Shown: piece by piece, positions 26,701 through 33,393 of the stretch
Layout of the letters: the number at the start of each line of letters is the position of its first letter
Position numbering within the stretch: position 1 is the first letter of the stretch
From: Geotoga petraea
Lineage (GTDB): Bacteria > Thermotogota > Thermotogae > Petrotogales > Petrotogaceae
Length of the DNA stretch: 59,405 nucleotides
NCBI RefSeq assembly: GCF_900102615.1
Contig: NZ_FMYV01000001.1
Coordinates: 1 to 59,405, forward strand
Reading direction: 5' to 3'
The notes under the pieces: model-generated
What the model saw: only the letters and a program-made list of their open reading frames with translations
Database searches by the model: none
What the model was told of the DNA's origin: nothing
Position numbers and translations under genes: made by a program

Positions 26701-26828
26701 TGTTGAAAGACTTTGGAATTCCGAAAGAAGGTTACATAGTAAGCATAAAAAATGGAAAAACTGTTAAATTTGAATACGATCAAAATATAGAAAGCAAAAT
26801 ATTTAATAAAATCAAAGAGTTAAATTAA
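23715..26828 (+). CDS. addA: ATP-dependent helicase/nuclease AddA-like subunit
   Basis: This protein has about 1037 residues. UvrD/RecB helicase motifs appear in order: Walker A SASAGTGKTYTL near residue 17, TNKAAGEM, DEFQDTN, GDRKQSIYRFRGAD, NTNRRS, MTIHKSKGLEFPIV, and LMYVGVTRAKE. The C-terminal nuclease has LFGIPDKVIIDNGKITILDYKYSG, with the D and DYK catalytic residues. With AddB it resects double-strand breaks for recombination. ATG 23715 is chosen since AGGTGAT lies 6 nt upstream; GTG 23706 overlaps the addB stop. The gene ends at a GC-rich hairpin 50 bp downstream. Confidence 0.92.
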   Translation: MDLLNEIQKNPNRNFFISASAGTGKTYTLTKYYISILENNYPDYDIVDRIVAVTFTNKAAGEMRERIMEAVYEKLEENPPKGTVYEEWYNYWNNIKINLSRAWIKTIDSFCSRILRDNNIQIGIDPNFGMVSEFKKDREIDKAIYYSLKIILELYEDREIEWLRSLSDKRKNNIKNNIELLKKEKDKFKKTLLVILNELKLDNFKDLIKEVIQKWRLEMVRVKVFEELELADTDLSNKYTDILWLFKIIANISKEYFESLTLDNFQFDFKGILEKTVEALDNKSIREKYKNRFKYIIVDEFQDTNYLQKEIFEKLHHEDNYLFYVGDRKQSIYRFRGADVSVFTTAKNEFQSKNYFYSSLNTNRRSEKEIVDFANELSSQVLFNTKNLNQENIDYKILEDADFQKDDFSYSEDSKDQIITPNITGEDDKRIKYINITPEANNNSERKKSEIQAMVKTVKNLVGKEMTFRKRVNGKIVREIRNIQPGDIAILLKQMSGYEEEIKQEFNKNKIPFYIIGGKSFYYKSEIQALFSALSAVQNPFNDFEFSRYMMSLIGGMTFIEYDKLTKLRKDKNSLFETFEENLDVFENSNNILIAYKVLKKYKDLKYFLKPTSILKGIVNETEYLLKLSVLDDSESAISNVKKLLSDAEKYNNIASSFSELVRLLKKSTDIDEEEAVLEDETSNSVKIMTIHKSKGLEFPIVIMGGLYKSQKKNKSSEVEFSLPNSEGENYYIINSIFEDILKETDDPFLKWFKNNDFLDQTENHRLMYVGVTRAKEMFLPLLVDTKNATYNDFFTKLNYNGIDQINEEDLQEIDMEIKDKTDRKTVMVQESNLKKFEHLAYKQYIAPTYLINETKPSESEYAEEQGQKVDKVKLDSLFSDQELLFRGSDLHAKLQSSYEFHHLENLVERELLPKKLIKNDMIKYAFSPENKVVKNEWRIVKNIEINNRDYMLFGIPDKVIIDNGKITILDYKYSGLYDEEKIKDYKFQISFYLYLLKDFGIPKEGYIVSIKNGKTVKFEYDQNIESKIFNKIKELN

Positions 26829-26878
26829 CAAAGATTCATGGGAGAATTGCAAAGGTTTAAAACTTAATGATAAATTAT

Positions 26879-26900
26879 AACCCGGGGTTAAACCCGGGTT
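26879..26900. terminator. bidirectional hairpin between addA and the oxidoreductase
   Basis: AACCCGGG (26879-26886) pairs with CCCGGGTT (26893-26900) around GTTAAA; TTTTATATTTC follows on the plus strand and TATAATTTATC on the minus. The minus-strand gene stop at 26901 touches the stem. Confidence 0.8.
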
Positions 26901-28037
26901 TTATATTTCTATCCATTTATTGTTATTGTTTGAGCTTTCAACAGCTGCTTCTATGAATTTTACTCCTTGTATCCCAGTATCTATTTCCGGATAATAACCG
27001 GCAGAAATTTCAGCTCCATAATCCTTTCTCAAAATAGCGTGCATAAAATTTTTGTAAGTTCTGGCGAATGCTTCTATATAACCTTCGGGGTGTCCACCTT
27101 CAGTCAAAAAATCTTTTTTGATTTCTGGATAAATTAGAGAACTGTTTCTGGAGATTATCTGAGATGGTCCATTTAACTTTGAAAATTCTATATAATTAGC
27201 CCTATTTTGTTGCCATTTTATAGAACCTTTTGTCCCCACTATCTCAATTCCAAGATCATTGTCATGTCCTATAGCAATTTGAGATATCCAGTAATGGCCT
27301 TTTGCTCCATTATCATATTCAACCATCATAGTTACATTGTTATCCAGTTTAATATTATCTCCAAACTTATCTAATCTTGCAGATAATTTTTTGATTTTCA
27401 AATCAGTTGTAAAACTAACAAGATTTTCCAAATGAGTTCCAATATCCCCGGTTGAATTTGTTGGCCCGGAAATTTTTGGGTTTAACCTCCAATTGGCATG
27501 CTTGTTATTTAAAATATTCTCAGTATCTGCCATCCAATCCTGGATATATCTACCTGATATATATCTCACCTCTCCAATATTGCCATTTAAAACCATCTTT
27601 TTTATCTGGTGAACCATTGAATATCCTGTATAAGCATAGGTAACTCCAAAAAGGAGGTTGTTTTTCATTGCCAAATCTCTTAGTTCAACTGCTTCATCAG
27701 AATTAATAGTAACTGGTTTATCACAGATAACATGAAACATATTTTTTAAGGCTTTTTTGGCTATTTCATAATGAAAAGCATTTGGTGTAGCTATTATTAT
27801 AAAATCTGGTTTATCAGATCGTTTAGATTCTTTTTCTATCAGCTCTTCATAATCATTGTAAACCCTATCTTCATCAATTCCATAATCTAGTGCAAGAGAT
27901 AGATTTTTTTCATAATCTCTTGAAAAAACTGAACATACTGGTTTAGACAATCCGTGGTAAGAAGCAGCTTTTCTGTGAACTTCACCAATTAAAGAACCTG
28001 GTCCTCCTCCTATCATTCCATATCTTAACTTTCTCAT
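26901..28037 (-). CDS. Gfo/Idh/MocA-family oxidoreductase
   Basis: The protein has about 378 residues. The N-terminal Rossmann fold has RYGMIGGGPGSLIGEVHRKA (GxGxxxG-like dinucleotide loop), then PDFIIIATPNAFHYEIAKKAL and the EKP-type motif HVICDKPVT that marks Gfo/Idh/MocA enzymes. The C-terminal domain includes GDIGTHLENLVSF, supplying the catalytic His. Such proteins oxidise or epimerise sugars or inositols with NAD(P); the close family resembles inositol- or sugar-acid dehydrogenases. ATG 28037 is preferred over GTG 28046, which lies in the GGGGGTG site. Single gene. Confidence 0.88.
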   Translation of the reverse strand: MRKLRYGMIGGGPGSLIGEVHRKAASYHGLSKPVCSVFSRDYEKNLSLALDYGIDEDRVYNDYEELIEKESKRSDKPDFIIIATPNAFHYEIAKKALKNMFHVICDKPVTINSDEAVELRDLAMKNNLLFGVTYAYTGYSMVHQIKKMVLNGNIGEVRYISGRYIQDWMADTENILNNKHANWRLNPKISGPTNSTGDIGTHLENLVSFTTDLKIKKLSARLDKFGDNIKLDNNVTMMVEYDNGAKGHYWISQIAIGHDNDLGIEIVGTKGSIKWQQNRANYIEFSKLNGPSQIISRNSSLIYPEIKKDFLTEGGHPEGYIEAFARTYKNFMHAILRKDYGAEISAGYYPEIDTGIQGVKFIEAAVESSNNNNKWIEI

Positions 28038-28071
28038 ATGTTTCACCCCCTAAAATATATTGTATCACCAA

Positions 28072-28102
28072 AAAACTCCCATAAAAAGTATATGGGAGTT
28101 TT
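28072..28102 (-). terminator. terminator of the ars/phosphoesterase operon
   Basis: AAAACTCCCATA (28072-28083) pairs with TATGGGAGTTTT (28091-28102); on the minus strand TTTTTTGG follows. Confidence 0.85.
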
Positions 28103-28152
28103 ACATTATATAAGTTTATTTGATTTTTTATACGTTTTTAAAAATAAACAGC

Positions 28153-28929
28153 TTAAATTTTGAATTCAATTCCCTCATTATTTTGTTTTTTCGAAGGTCC
28201 CATATCAAAATTTTTTCCCAAGGCTATCACGGTTCCAAGTTCCGCAGGTAACCCAACTTTATTTATCTTTTCTATGGTTGTTTTTATATCATAATTAACC
28301 TTGACAAATTCGTGGGATACTACACCTTTTTCTATATTCAGTATTAAATAAACCGCTTTTGGGTTTCCTTCTTTTGTCCTTCCAACGCTTCCTGCGTTAT
28401 AAATTGTTTTACCTTTTACATATTTGTGCATAGATAAATGCGTGTGTCCATTAATAACTATATCTTCTTCAAATGAATTTGCTACTTCTTCCAATCTTTT
28501 TGCTTCAGTAGTAGGTTTTATGTATTCAAGAAGGTAATTAAGAGGACTACCATGTACCAATAAGATGCTCACACCTTCTATTTCAAAGCTCATTTTTTTT
28601 GGGAGATTTTTCAAAAACTCCTTGTTTTCTTTATTTGTGTTTTTTATTGTCCAGTTTATCGAGTCGTCTCCAACTTCTGTTTCCCTTCCTGGATTGTAGG
28701 CACAACCACAGCTCTCTTTTTCGTTTCCTATGGCGTCATCGTAATTACCCATAATGGTTTTTATTCCAAGATCCCTTATTTTTTCAACAACATAATCTGG
28801 GTCTGGCCCATATCCAACCAAATCACCTGTACAATATATTTCTGATATTTCTCTTTTTTCAATATTATTTAAAACCGCGTCAAGGGCTTCTTTGTTACTG
28901 TGTATGTCTGAAATAATAGCTATTTTCAT
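28153..28929 (-). CDS. calcineurin-like metallophosphoesterase
   Basis: The 258-residue protein has all five metallophosphoesterase signatures: ISDIHSN near residue 6, CTGDLVGYGPDP near 34, MGNYDD near 60 (GNHD-type with Tyr for His), LVHGSP near 122 and INGHTHLS near 160. It should bind two metal ions and split a phosphodiester or phosphomonoester; YfcE/YmdB-like and Ap4A-hydrolase-like enzymes share this pattern. A CGCAYNPGRE insert holds two cysteines. It is the last gene of arsR-acr3-arsC, 9 bp after arsC, so it is arsenic-regulated by position. That association is unusual. Confidence 0.88.
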   Translation of the reverse strand: MKIAIISDIHSNKEALDAVLNNIEKREISEIYCTGDLVGYGPDPDYVVEKIRDLGIKTIMGNYDDAIGNEKESCGCAYNPGRETEVGDDSINWTIKNTNKENKEFLKNLPKKMSFEIEGVSILLVHGSPLNYLLEYIKPTTEAKRLEEVANSFEEDIVINGHTHLSMHKYVKGKTIYNAGSVGRTKEGNPKAVYLILNIEKGVVSHEFVKVNYDIKTTIEKINKVGLPAELGTVIALGKNFDMGPSKKQNNEGIEFKI

Positions 28930-28938
28930 ATTTTCACC

Positions 28939-29391
28939 TCACAACAAAAAATTCTTTTTTTCCCACTCAGGATTTCCATCGTTTTCAACAAATTCTTTAA
29001 CCTTATTCTCTATTTCATCTCTTACTTCTCTAAATTTATTTAACTTTTCTTCTTCTGTACCATTCACATCATCTGGGTCATCAAAAGGCCAAAACATTCT
29101 TATGCTTATTCCAGGAAAAACCGGGCAATTTTCTTCAGCTTTTGAACAAACAGTGATTAAGAACCCAAATCTTTTATTATCAAAATCTTCAAAACCTTTT
29201 GAATATTGATCACTTATGTCAATACCTTTTTCTTTCATAACTTTTATTGTTAAAGGATTTATTTTTGAAGGGGTCAAACCTGCTGAATATACTTCATATT
29301 TATCATCTGCATAATATTTCAGAAACCCTTCTGCCATCTGACTTCTTGCGGAATTTCTTGTACATAAAAAAAGTACTTTTGGCTTTGACAC
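28939..29391 (-). CDS. arsC: arsenate reductase, low-molecular-weight phosphatase type (thioredoxin-coupled)
   Basis: The 150-residue protein begins with the P-loop VLFLCTRNSARSQMAEGFL (CX5R), as in ArsC of Gram-positive bacteria, then YEVYSAGLTP and FLITVCSKAEENCPVFPG, where C81/C88-type cysteines relay the disulfide. It ends with WPFDDPDDVNGTEEEKLNKF, the family's D-P motif acting as general acid. It reduces arsenate to arsenite for export by the Acr3 protein encoded upstream. Gene order is arsR-acr3-arsC, with the arsC start overlapping the acr3 stop region. Confidence 0.93.
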   Translation of the reverse strand: MSKPKVLFLCTRNSARSQMAEGFLKYYADDKYEVYSAGLTPSKINPLTIKVMKEKGIDISDQYSKGFEDFDNKRFGFLITVCSKAEENCPVFPGISIRMFWPFDDPDDVNGTEEEKLNKFREVRDEIENKVKEFVENDGNPEWEKKNFLL

Positions 29392-29392
29392 T

Positions 29393-30433
29393 TTATTTCG
29401 CCTCCTTAAATTTATGTTTTGTTTTGTTGGCTATTTTTACGAGGGTCAACATAACTGGTACCTCTACCAAAACTCCCACAACAGTTGCAAGAGCTGCCCC
29501 AGATTTTAAACCAAATAACGAAATTGCAGTTGCAACCGCAAGCTCAAAAAAGTTGCTGGCTCCAATCAAAGAAGCTGGTGCTGCTATTTCGTGTTTTAAA
29601 TTCCATTTATATGACCAAAAATAAGCGATTCCAAATATTAAAAATGTTTGTATGATTAAAGGAATTGCAATTAATCCAATGTGCAAAGGGTTGTTTAAAA
29701 TAATGTCACCCTGAAATGAAAATAAAAGTATGAGAGTCAATAATAGCCCAATCATAGTAACAGAGTTGAACTTAGGGATGAATTTTGTATTCAAATACTT
29801 TTCTCCTCGGTTTTTAATGATAATAACTCTTGAAATATAAGCTATTGCCAATGGGATAACTATAAAAATAAAAACCGAAAAAAATATTGTTGAAAAAGGT
29901 ACTAAAATATCGCTTATCTTCAATAAAAACCCAACAATTGGAGCAAAAGCTACCAATAAAATAAGATCATTAACCGCTACCTGTACCAAGGTATAAGCTG
30001 CATCTCCATCTGTTAGGTAACTCCAAACAAAAACCATAGCTGTACATGGGGCAGCCCCAAGTAAAACTGCTCCAGCAAGATATTCAGAGGCAAGATCGTC
30101 TGGAATAATGCCGTTAAAAATAACTTTGAAAAATAACCAGGCAAAAAAATACATGCTAAAAGGTTTTATCAACCAATTCACGGTTAATGTTACAACCAAA
30201 CCTTTTGGCTTTTTACCAGCATTAACAATACTTGTAAAATCTATTTTTAACATCATTGGGTAAATCATCAACCAAATTAAAATCGCTATTGGAATTGATA
30301 CGTTAAAATATTCAAACCTACTTAAAAAATCGGGAATTTCTGGTAAAAATTGTCCAACACCAATTCCCACTAAAATACTAATAGCTACCCAAATGGTTAG
30401 GTATTTTTCAAAAAACTTCATCCTTTTTTTCAA
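29393..30433 (-). CDS. acr3: Acr3-family arsenite efflux permease
   Basis: The protein has about 346 residues with ten predicted helices. Typical Acr3 segments are IWLMIYPMMLKIDF, NWLIKPFSMYFFAWLFFKV, LLGAAPCTAMVFVWSYLTDGDAAYT with the conserved Cys, and AAPASLIGASNFFELAVATAI. It extrudes arsenite (and often antimonite) using the proton gradient. TTG 30433 is favoured: AAGGCGGTG sits 8 nt before it, while GTG 30442 is part of that site; ATG 30421 is a shorter option. Second gene of the ars operon. Confidence 0.93.
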   Translation of the reverse strand: MKKRMKFFEKYLTIWVAISILVGIGVGQFLPEIPDFLSRFEYFNVSIPIAILIWLMIYPMMLKIDFTSIVNAGKKPKGLVVTLTVNWLIKPFSMYFFAWLFFKVIFNGIIPDDLASEYLAGAVLLGAAPCTAMVFVWSYLTDGDAAYTLVQVAVNDLILLVAFAPIVGFLLKISDILVPFSTIFFSVFIFIVIPLAIAYISRVIIIKNRGEKYLNTKFIPKFNSVTMIGLLLTLILLFSFQGDIILNNPLHIGLIAIPLIIQTFLIFGIAYFWSYKWNLKHEIAAPASLIGASNFFELAVATAISLFGLKSGAALATVVGVLVEVPVMLTLVKIANKTKHKFKEAK

Positions 30434-30449
30434 AACAAACACCGCCTTA

Positions 30450-30791
30450 TTATATATGACAAGATTTAGGAGAATCCAAATATTTCTTTAGTTTTTTTAA
30501 ATCATTTTGAAAAAGTTCTTCTTTTCTTATGTCTCTTAAAATTGATTCAACAAAATCGTATTTTTCAAAAATCTCATTGTTCAAACTGTAATATATCCAG
30601 TAACTCTGTTTTCTTTTTTTAAGAATGTTTAAATCACTCATCTTTTTAATATGCTTAGAAATATTTGGTTGAGTCATTTCTAAGACAGCTTCTAAATCAC
30701 AAACACAATGTTCTGAATCATACAAAATATTCAAAATTCTCAACCTGGTTTGATCTGAAAATAGTTTTATAATTTCAACTATGTTGTTCAT
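30450..30791 (-). CDS. arsR: ArsR-family arsenic-responsive repressor
   Basis: This 113-residue winged-helix protein contains the metal-site sequence SEHCVCDLEAVLEMTQPNISKHIKKM: the CVC pair on helix alpha-3 is the arsenite site of ArsR, followed by the DNA-reading helix. A further Cys lies in the C-terminal SPKSCHI. It should repress its own operon until As(III) binds. ATG 30791 follows AAAGGTGGTG; a longer in-frame upstream extension lacks a site. A perfect palindrome overlapping its promoter (30804-30829) is the obvious operator. Confidence 0.93.
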   Translation of the reverse strand: MNNIVEIIKLFSDQTRLRILNILYDSEHCVCDLEAVLEMTQPNISKHIKKMSDLNILKKRKQSYWIYYSLNNEIFEKYDFVESILRDIRKEELFQNDLKKLKKYLDSPKSCHI

Positions 30792-30803
30792 AATGCACCA
30801 CCT

Positions 30804-30857
30804 TTTATATAACTGTTTGGTTATATAAATTGTAGCTAATAAAACCACTTAAGTCAA
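30804..30857 (-). promoter_or_regulatory. ars operon promoter with ArsR operator
   Basis: On the minus strand, TTGACT (30852-30857), 17-bp spacer, TACAAT (30829-30834). Immediately downstream is a perfect inverted repeat TTTATATAAC-N6-GTTATATAAA (30804-30829) covering the transcription start. This is the arrangement expected for ArsR repression. Confidence 0.85.
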
Positions 30858-30898
30858 TAGCTTTAACAATTCTTTATTTTTCTTAATAATTCTTAAAC

Positions 30899-30948
30899 TT
30901 GACAAATAGTAGGTTATAAAATATAATTATATTAGAATATTCTAATAT
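30899..30948 (+). promoter_or_regulatory. promoter and palindromic operator of the second arsR operon
   Basis: TTGACA (30899-30904), 17-bp spacer, TATAAT (30922-30927). The 20-bp perfect palindrome ATATTAGAATATTCTAATAT (30929-30948) covers the transcription start. It differs in sequence from the divergent ars operator 100 bp away, so the two regulators should not cross-bind strongly. Confidence 0.85.
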
Positions 30949-30971
30949 ACTAAAATTAAGGAGGTTCAAAA

Positions 30972-31247
30972 ATGAATAAGATAAAAGAAAATAAAAGAAT
31001 AAGAATAATAAAAGCATTAGCTCATGAAGAAAGATTTAGAATTTTAGAGTTAATTTCAAAAAATCCTATGTGTGTATGTGAATTAAATGAAATGTCAGAA
31101 TATTCTCAATCAAATATTTCTCAACATTTAAAAATTCTTAGAGACGCCGATTTAATATATCCAGAAAAAGATGGGAATAAAGTTAATTATTATTTAGCAG
31201 ACAAAAAAATTATTGATTTAATCAAAACGATAAACAATCTTGTATAG
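30972..31247 (+). CDS. ArsR-family regulator of the permease operon
   Basis: The 91-residue winged-helix protein includes NPMCVCELNEMSEYSQSNISQHLKIL, with a CVC metal site like ArsR and the recognition helix. It differs clearly from the divergent ArsR. It starts 12 bp upstream of a permease gene and has a consensus promoter with its own palindrome, so it should control this operon in response to a thiophilic metalloid. AAGGAGG precedes ATG 30972. Confidence 0.88.
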   Translation: MNKIKENKRIRIIKALAHEERFRILELISKNPMCVCELNEMSEYSQSNISQHLKILRDADLIYPEKDGNKVNYYLADKKIIDLIKTINNLV

Positions 31248-31258
31248 GAGGCAATTAG

Positions 31259-32209
31259 ATGTTTCAATGGGCTCATGATTTAGCAACGATCGTTGTAGAA
31301 TGGTTAGGTCTCAATCCAGAATTAAGCTGGGGAGCTTCTCTTCATTTTTTTATATATGACACTATAAAAATATTGATATTGTTATTCATTATGATCTTCA
31401 TAGTTTCATACATCAGAAGTTATTTTCCACCAGAAAAAACCAAGAAAATATTGGAAAAATTCCCTGGGATTACAGGAAACATAATGGCTTCATTATTAGG
31501 AGTTGTTACCCCTTTTTGTTCTTGTTCATCTGTTCCTATATTTATTGGGTTTATAGAGACGGGAGTACCATTGGGGGTAACTTTTTCATTTTTGATTACA
31601 TCACCAATAGTTAATGAGGCAGCTTTTGGAATGCTTTTAGCATCATTTGGTTGGCAGGTCGCTACTATATATGTAATTTCAGGAATAGTTATTGGTGTAG
31701 TTGGTGGAGTTATTATAGGTAAATTTAAAATGGAAAACCAAGTAGAAGAATATGTTTACAACATTCAAATGGGAGAATCTCAAATAGAGAAAACAACACA
31801 AAATGAAAGATTTTCTTTTGCATATGAGAATGTGAAAGATGTAATTAAAAGAGTTTGGCTTTTTGTCATAATAGGTATTGGAATTGGTGGTTTAATACAT
31901 GGAAAGATTCCAGCGGAATTTATAACAACATATTTAGGTAATAACCTCTTTACAGTACCTTTGGCAACAGTTATAGCTGTTCCACTATATTCAAATGCTC
32001 TAGGAACTATTCCAATTGCAGAGGCTTTAATTGGAAAAGGTCTTGGCCTGGGAACTGCTTTAGCCTTTATGATGGCGACAACAGCTCTTTCTCTTCCAGA
32101 AGGGATATTATTAAGGAAAGTTATAAAACCTAAATTGATATTCACTTTTTTTGCAATAACTGCTTTAGCGATAATGTTTACAGGATATCTTTTTAACATA
32201 ATACTTTAG
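31259..32209 (+). CDS. permease of the DUF318/YraQ (ArsP-like) family
   Basis: The 316-residue protein has about eight helices. The signature VTPFCSCSSVPIFIGF near residue 82 carries three cysteine/serine-rich positions typical of DUF318, and the second half repeats it as VPLYSNALGTIPIAEAL. Family members include ArsP, which exports trivalent organoarsenicals. With an ArsR upstream and a CxxC thioredoxin-like gene downstream, export of an arsenic species or other thiol-binding metal(loid) is likely; the exact substrate is unknown. The operon is interrupted after this gene by a repeat element. Confidence 0.85.
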   Translation: MFQWAHDLATIVVEWLGLNPELSWGASLHFFIYDTIKILILLFIMIFIVSYIRSYFPPEKTKKILEKFPGITGNIMASLLGVVTPFCSCSSVPIFIGFIETGVPLGVTFSFLITSPIVNEAAFGMLLASFGWQVATIYVISGIVIGVVGGVIIGKFKMENQVEEYVYNIQMGESQIEKTTQNERFSFAYENVKDVIKRVWLFVIIGIGIGGLIHGKIPAEFITTYLGNNLFTVPLATVIAVPLYSNALGTIPIAEALIGKGLGLGTALAFMMATTALSLPEGILLRKVIKPKLIFTFFAITALAIMFTGYLFNIIL

Positions 32210-32228
32210 AAATTGTTATAAAACTTAT

Positions 32229-32624
32229 GTTGGAAGATAGTGAGAATTTGTTTTACAAATTCTCGGTTGTTTGTTGATAGTTGTTAAGATTTTTCTTTTA
32301 GAAAAATCATTGTTGGTAAAATCAGAAACAGAAGCGCAACTATGTCATTTCGGCTAATCGAAGTGCATGGATACAACACATCAGTTAATTTTGCTTGCAA
32401 AATTTGAATCTCCTCTAAATGTTTTAGAGGAGTACCTGTGAAACAGGGGAGGAGTTTAGGTATTTGATTTAAAAACAATTCCGGAATATAAAAAAGAAGA
32501 GTATTGAAGTTTTACTGAACGAAATATTATTTTGTTGGTAATTAAATGATAGAGCTTGATGGTTTTTGTCTATTCTAAATGTTTATTAATGTTTTTTTCC
32601 AACTTCCAACTATCAACTTCCAAC
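32229..32624. mobile_element. possible MITE-like element: dispersed repeat, copy C, with inverted ends
   Basis: It begins GTTGGAAGATAGT (32229) and ends with the inverted form of GTTGGAAG-TTG-ATAGT (32609-32624, within a longer CCAACTTCCAACTATC). Inside, 32229 to about 32495 aligns with copy A, and the hairpins CTCCTCTAAA-TG-TTTTAGAGGAG and ACCTG-TGAAA-CAGGG match copy B. It has no coding capacity. It separates the permease from the thioredoxin-like gene, which are normally adjacent. No target duplication is evident at these limits. Confidence 0.55.
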
Positions 32625-32665
32625 AAAAAGGGTGAAACAATTTTTATTTTTAGGAGGTGGTTATA

Positions 32666-32893
32666 ATGGACGTTAAAATTCTCGGTGGGGGTTGTGCAAA
32701 ATGTAATAAATTAGAAAAAAATACTATTGAAGCATTAAATGAAATAGGAAAAGAGTATGAAATTGAGCATGTTACTGATTTTGCAGAAATAGCTAAGTAT
32801 GGTGTTATGTCAACTCCAGCTTTGGTAGTTGATGGAAAAGTAGTTGTTTCAGGAAAAGTTTTGAATTCTTCAAAATTAAAAGAATTATTATAG
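32666..32893 (+). CDS. small redox-active thioredoxin-fold protein (TM0996/MTH895 family)
   Basis: The 75-residue protein has the active site LGGGCAKCNKLEKN (CxxC) at the start of helix 1, then EYEIEHVTDFAEIAKYGVMSTPALVVDGKVV with the cis-Pro of MSTP. This minimal thioredoxin-like family is commonly encoded beside DUF318 permeases and ArsR regulators, and may pass reducing power or bind the metal(loid). ATG 32666 follows TAGGAGGTGG. It was probably in one operon with the permease before the repeat entered. It has its own terminator. Confidence 0.88.
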   Translation: MDVKILGGGCAKCNKLEKNTIEALNEIGKEYEIEHVTDFAEIAKYGVMSTPALVVDGKVVVSGKVLNSSKLKELL

Positions 32894-32915
32894 TATTTGC
32901 TGGAAAAATGTTACT

Positions 32916-32950
32916 AAAAGTGGTAAAACAAAAGTTTTACCACTTTTTTA
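32916..32950 (+). terminator. terminator after the thioredoxin-like gene
   Basis: AAAAGTGGTAAAAC (32916-32929) pairs with GTTTTACCACTTTT (32934-32947), then TTA. Confidence 0.88.
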
Positions 32951-32987
32951 CTTGAATTTTTTTGTAAAAAAGTTAAAATTAAATTAA

Positions 32988-33305
32988 GAAAAGATTTTAA
33001 ATAGAAACAAAGTAAATGATACTAATTCTTATTTAAATAGATATATTGGGAAAAAATATGGAAAACATAAATTTGAAGTTATGGGAGGACAAAAATCTTT
33101 AGAAGGTGCAACTGTTATGTTTGTTGTGTCTTTTGTTGTAGCATTTATTATAGCTCAATTAGCAGGAGGTTCTTCTCTGCTTCTTCCTTTGAGCCTTGCT
33201 ATGATAGCAACACTTGTGGAATTATTTTCTCCATATGGAACAGATAATTTGACTGTTCCTTTCATCACATCACTTTCTTATTATTTTTTATGGTTTAATT
33301 TTTAG
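32988..33305 (+). pseudogene. 5-prime-truncated remnant of a SEC59/phosphatidate cytidylyltransferase-like prenol kinase
   Basis: The frame is open from 32988 (after a stop at 32985) to TAA at 33305, with no start codon or ribosome site near its beginning. It reads VNDTNSYLNRYIGKKYGKHK, then GGQKSLEGATVMFVVSF and SPYGTDNLTVPFITSLSYYF. This matches the C-terminal third of dolichol/phytol kinases (GDxxAxLxGxxYGKxK, KSLEGS, DNxxVP). The N-terminal helices are missing and the space upstream is only the previous gene's terminator. ATG 33081 could yield a 74-residue stump. It lies next to a DUF92 gene, the usual partner of this family. Confidence 0.7.
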
Positions 33306-33393
33306 AAAAAATTATAAAAATTGATTTCATATTTTAACAATAAAATAATAGAATTCAATTAAGATAAACAAATTTACATAGAGGTGTTATAAT

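Noticed and set aside
33081-33305. Intact 74-residue membrane protein
   Set aside because: Homologous sequence continues upstream of the ATG without a start codon, so it is better read as the tail of a truncated kinase gene.
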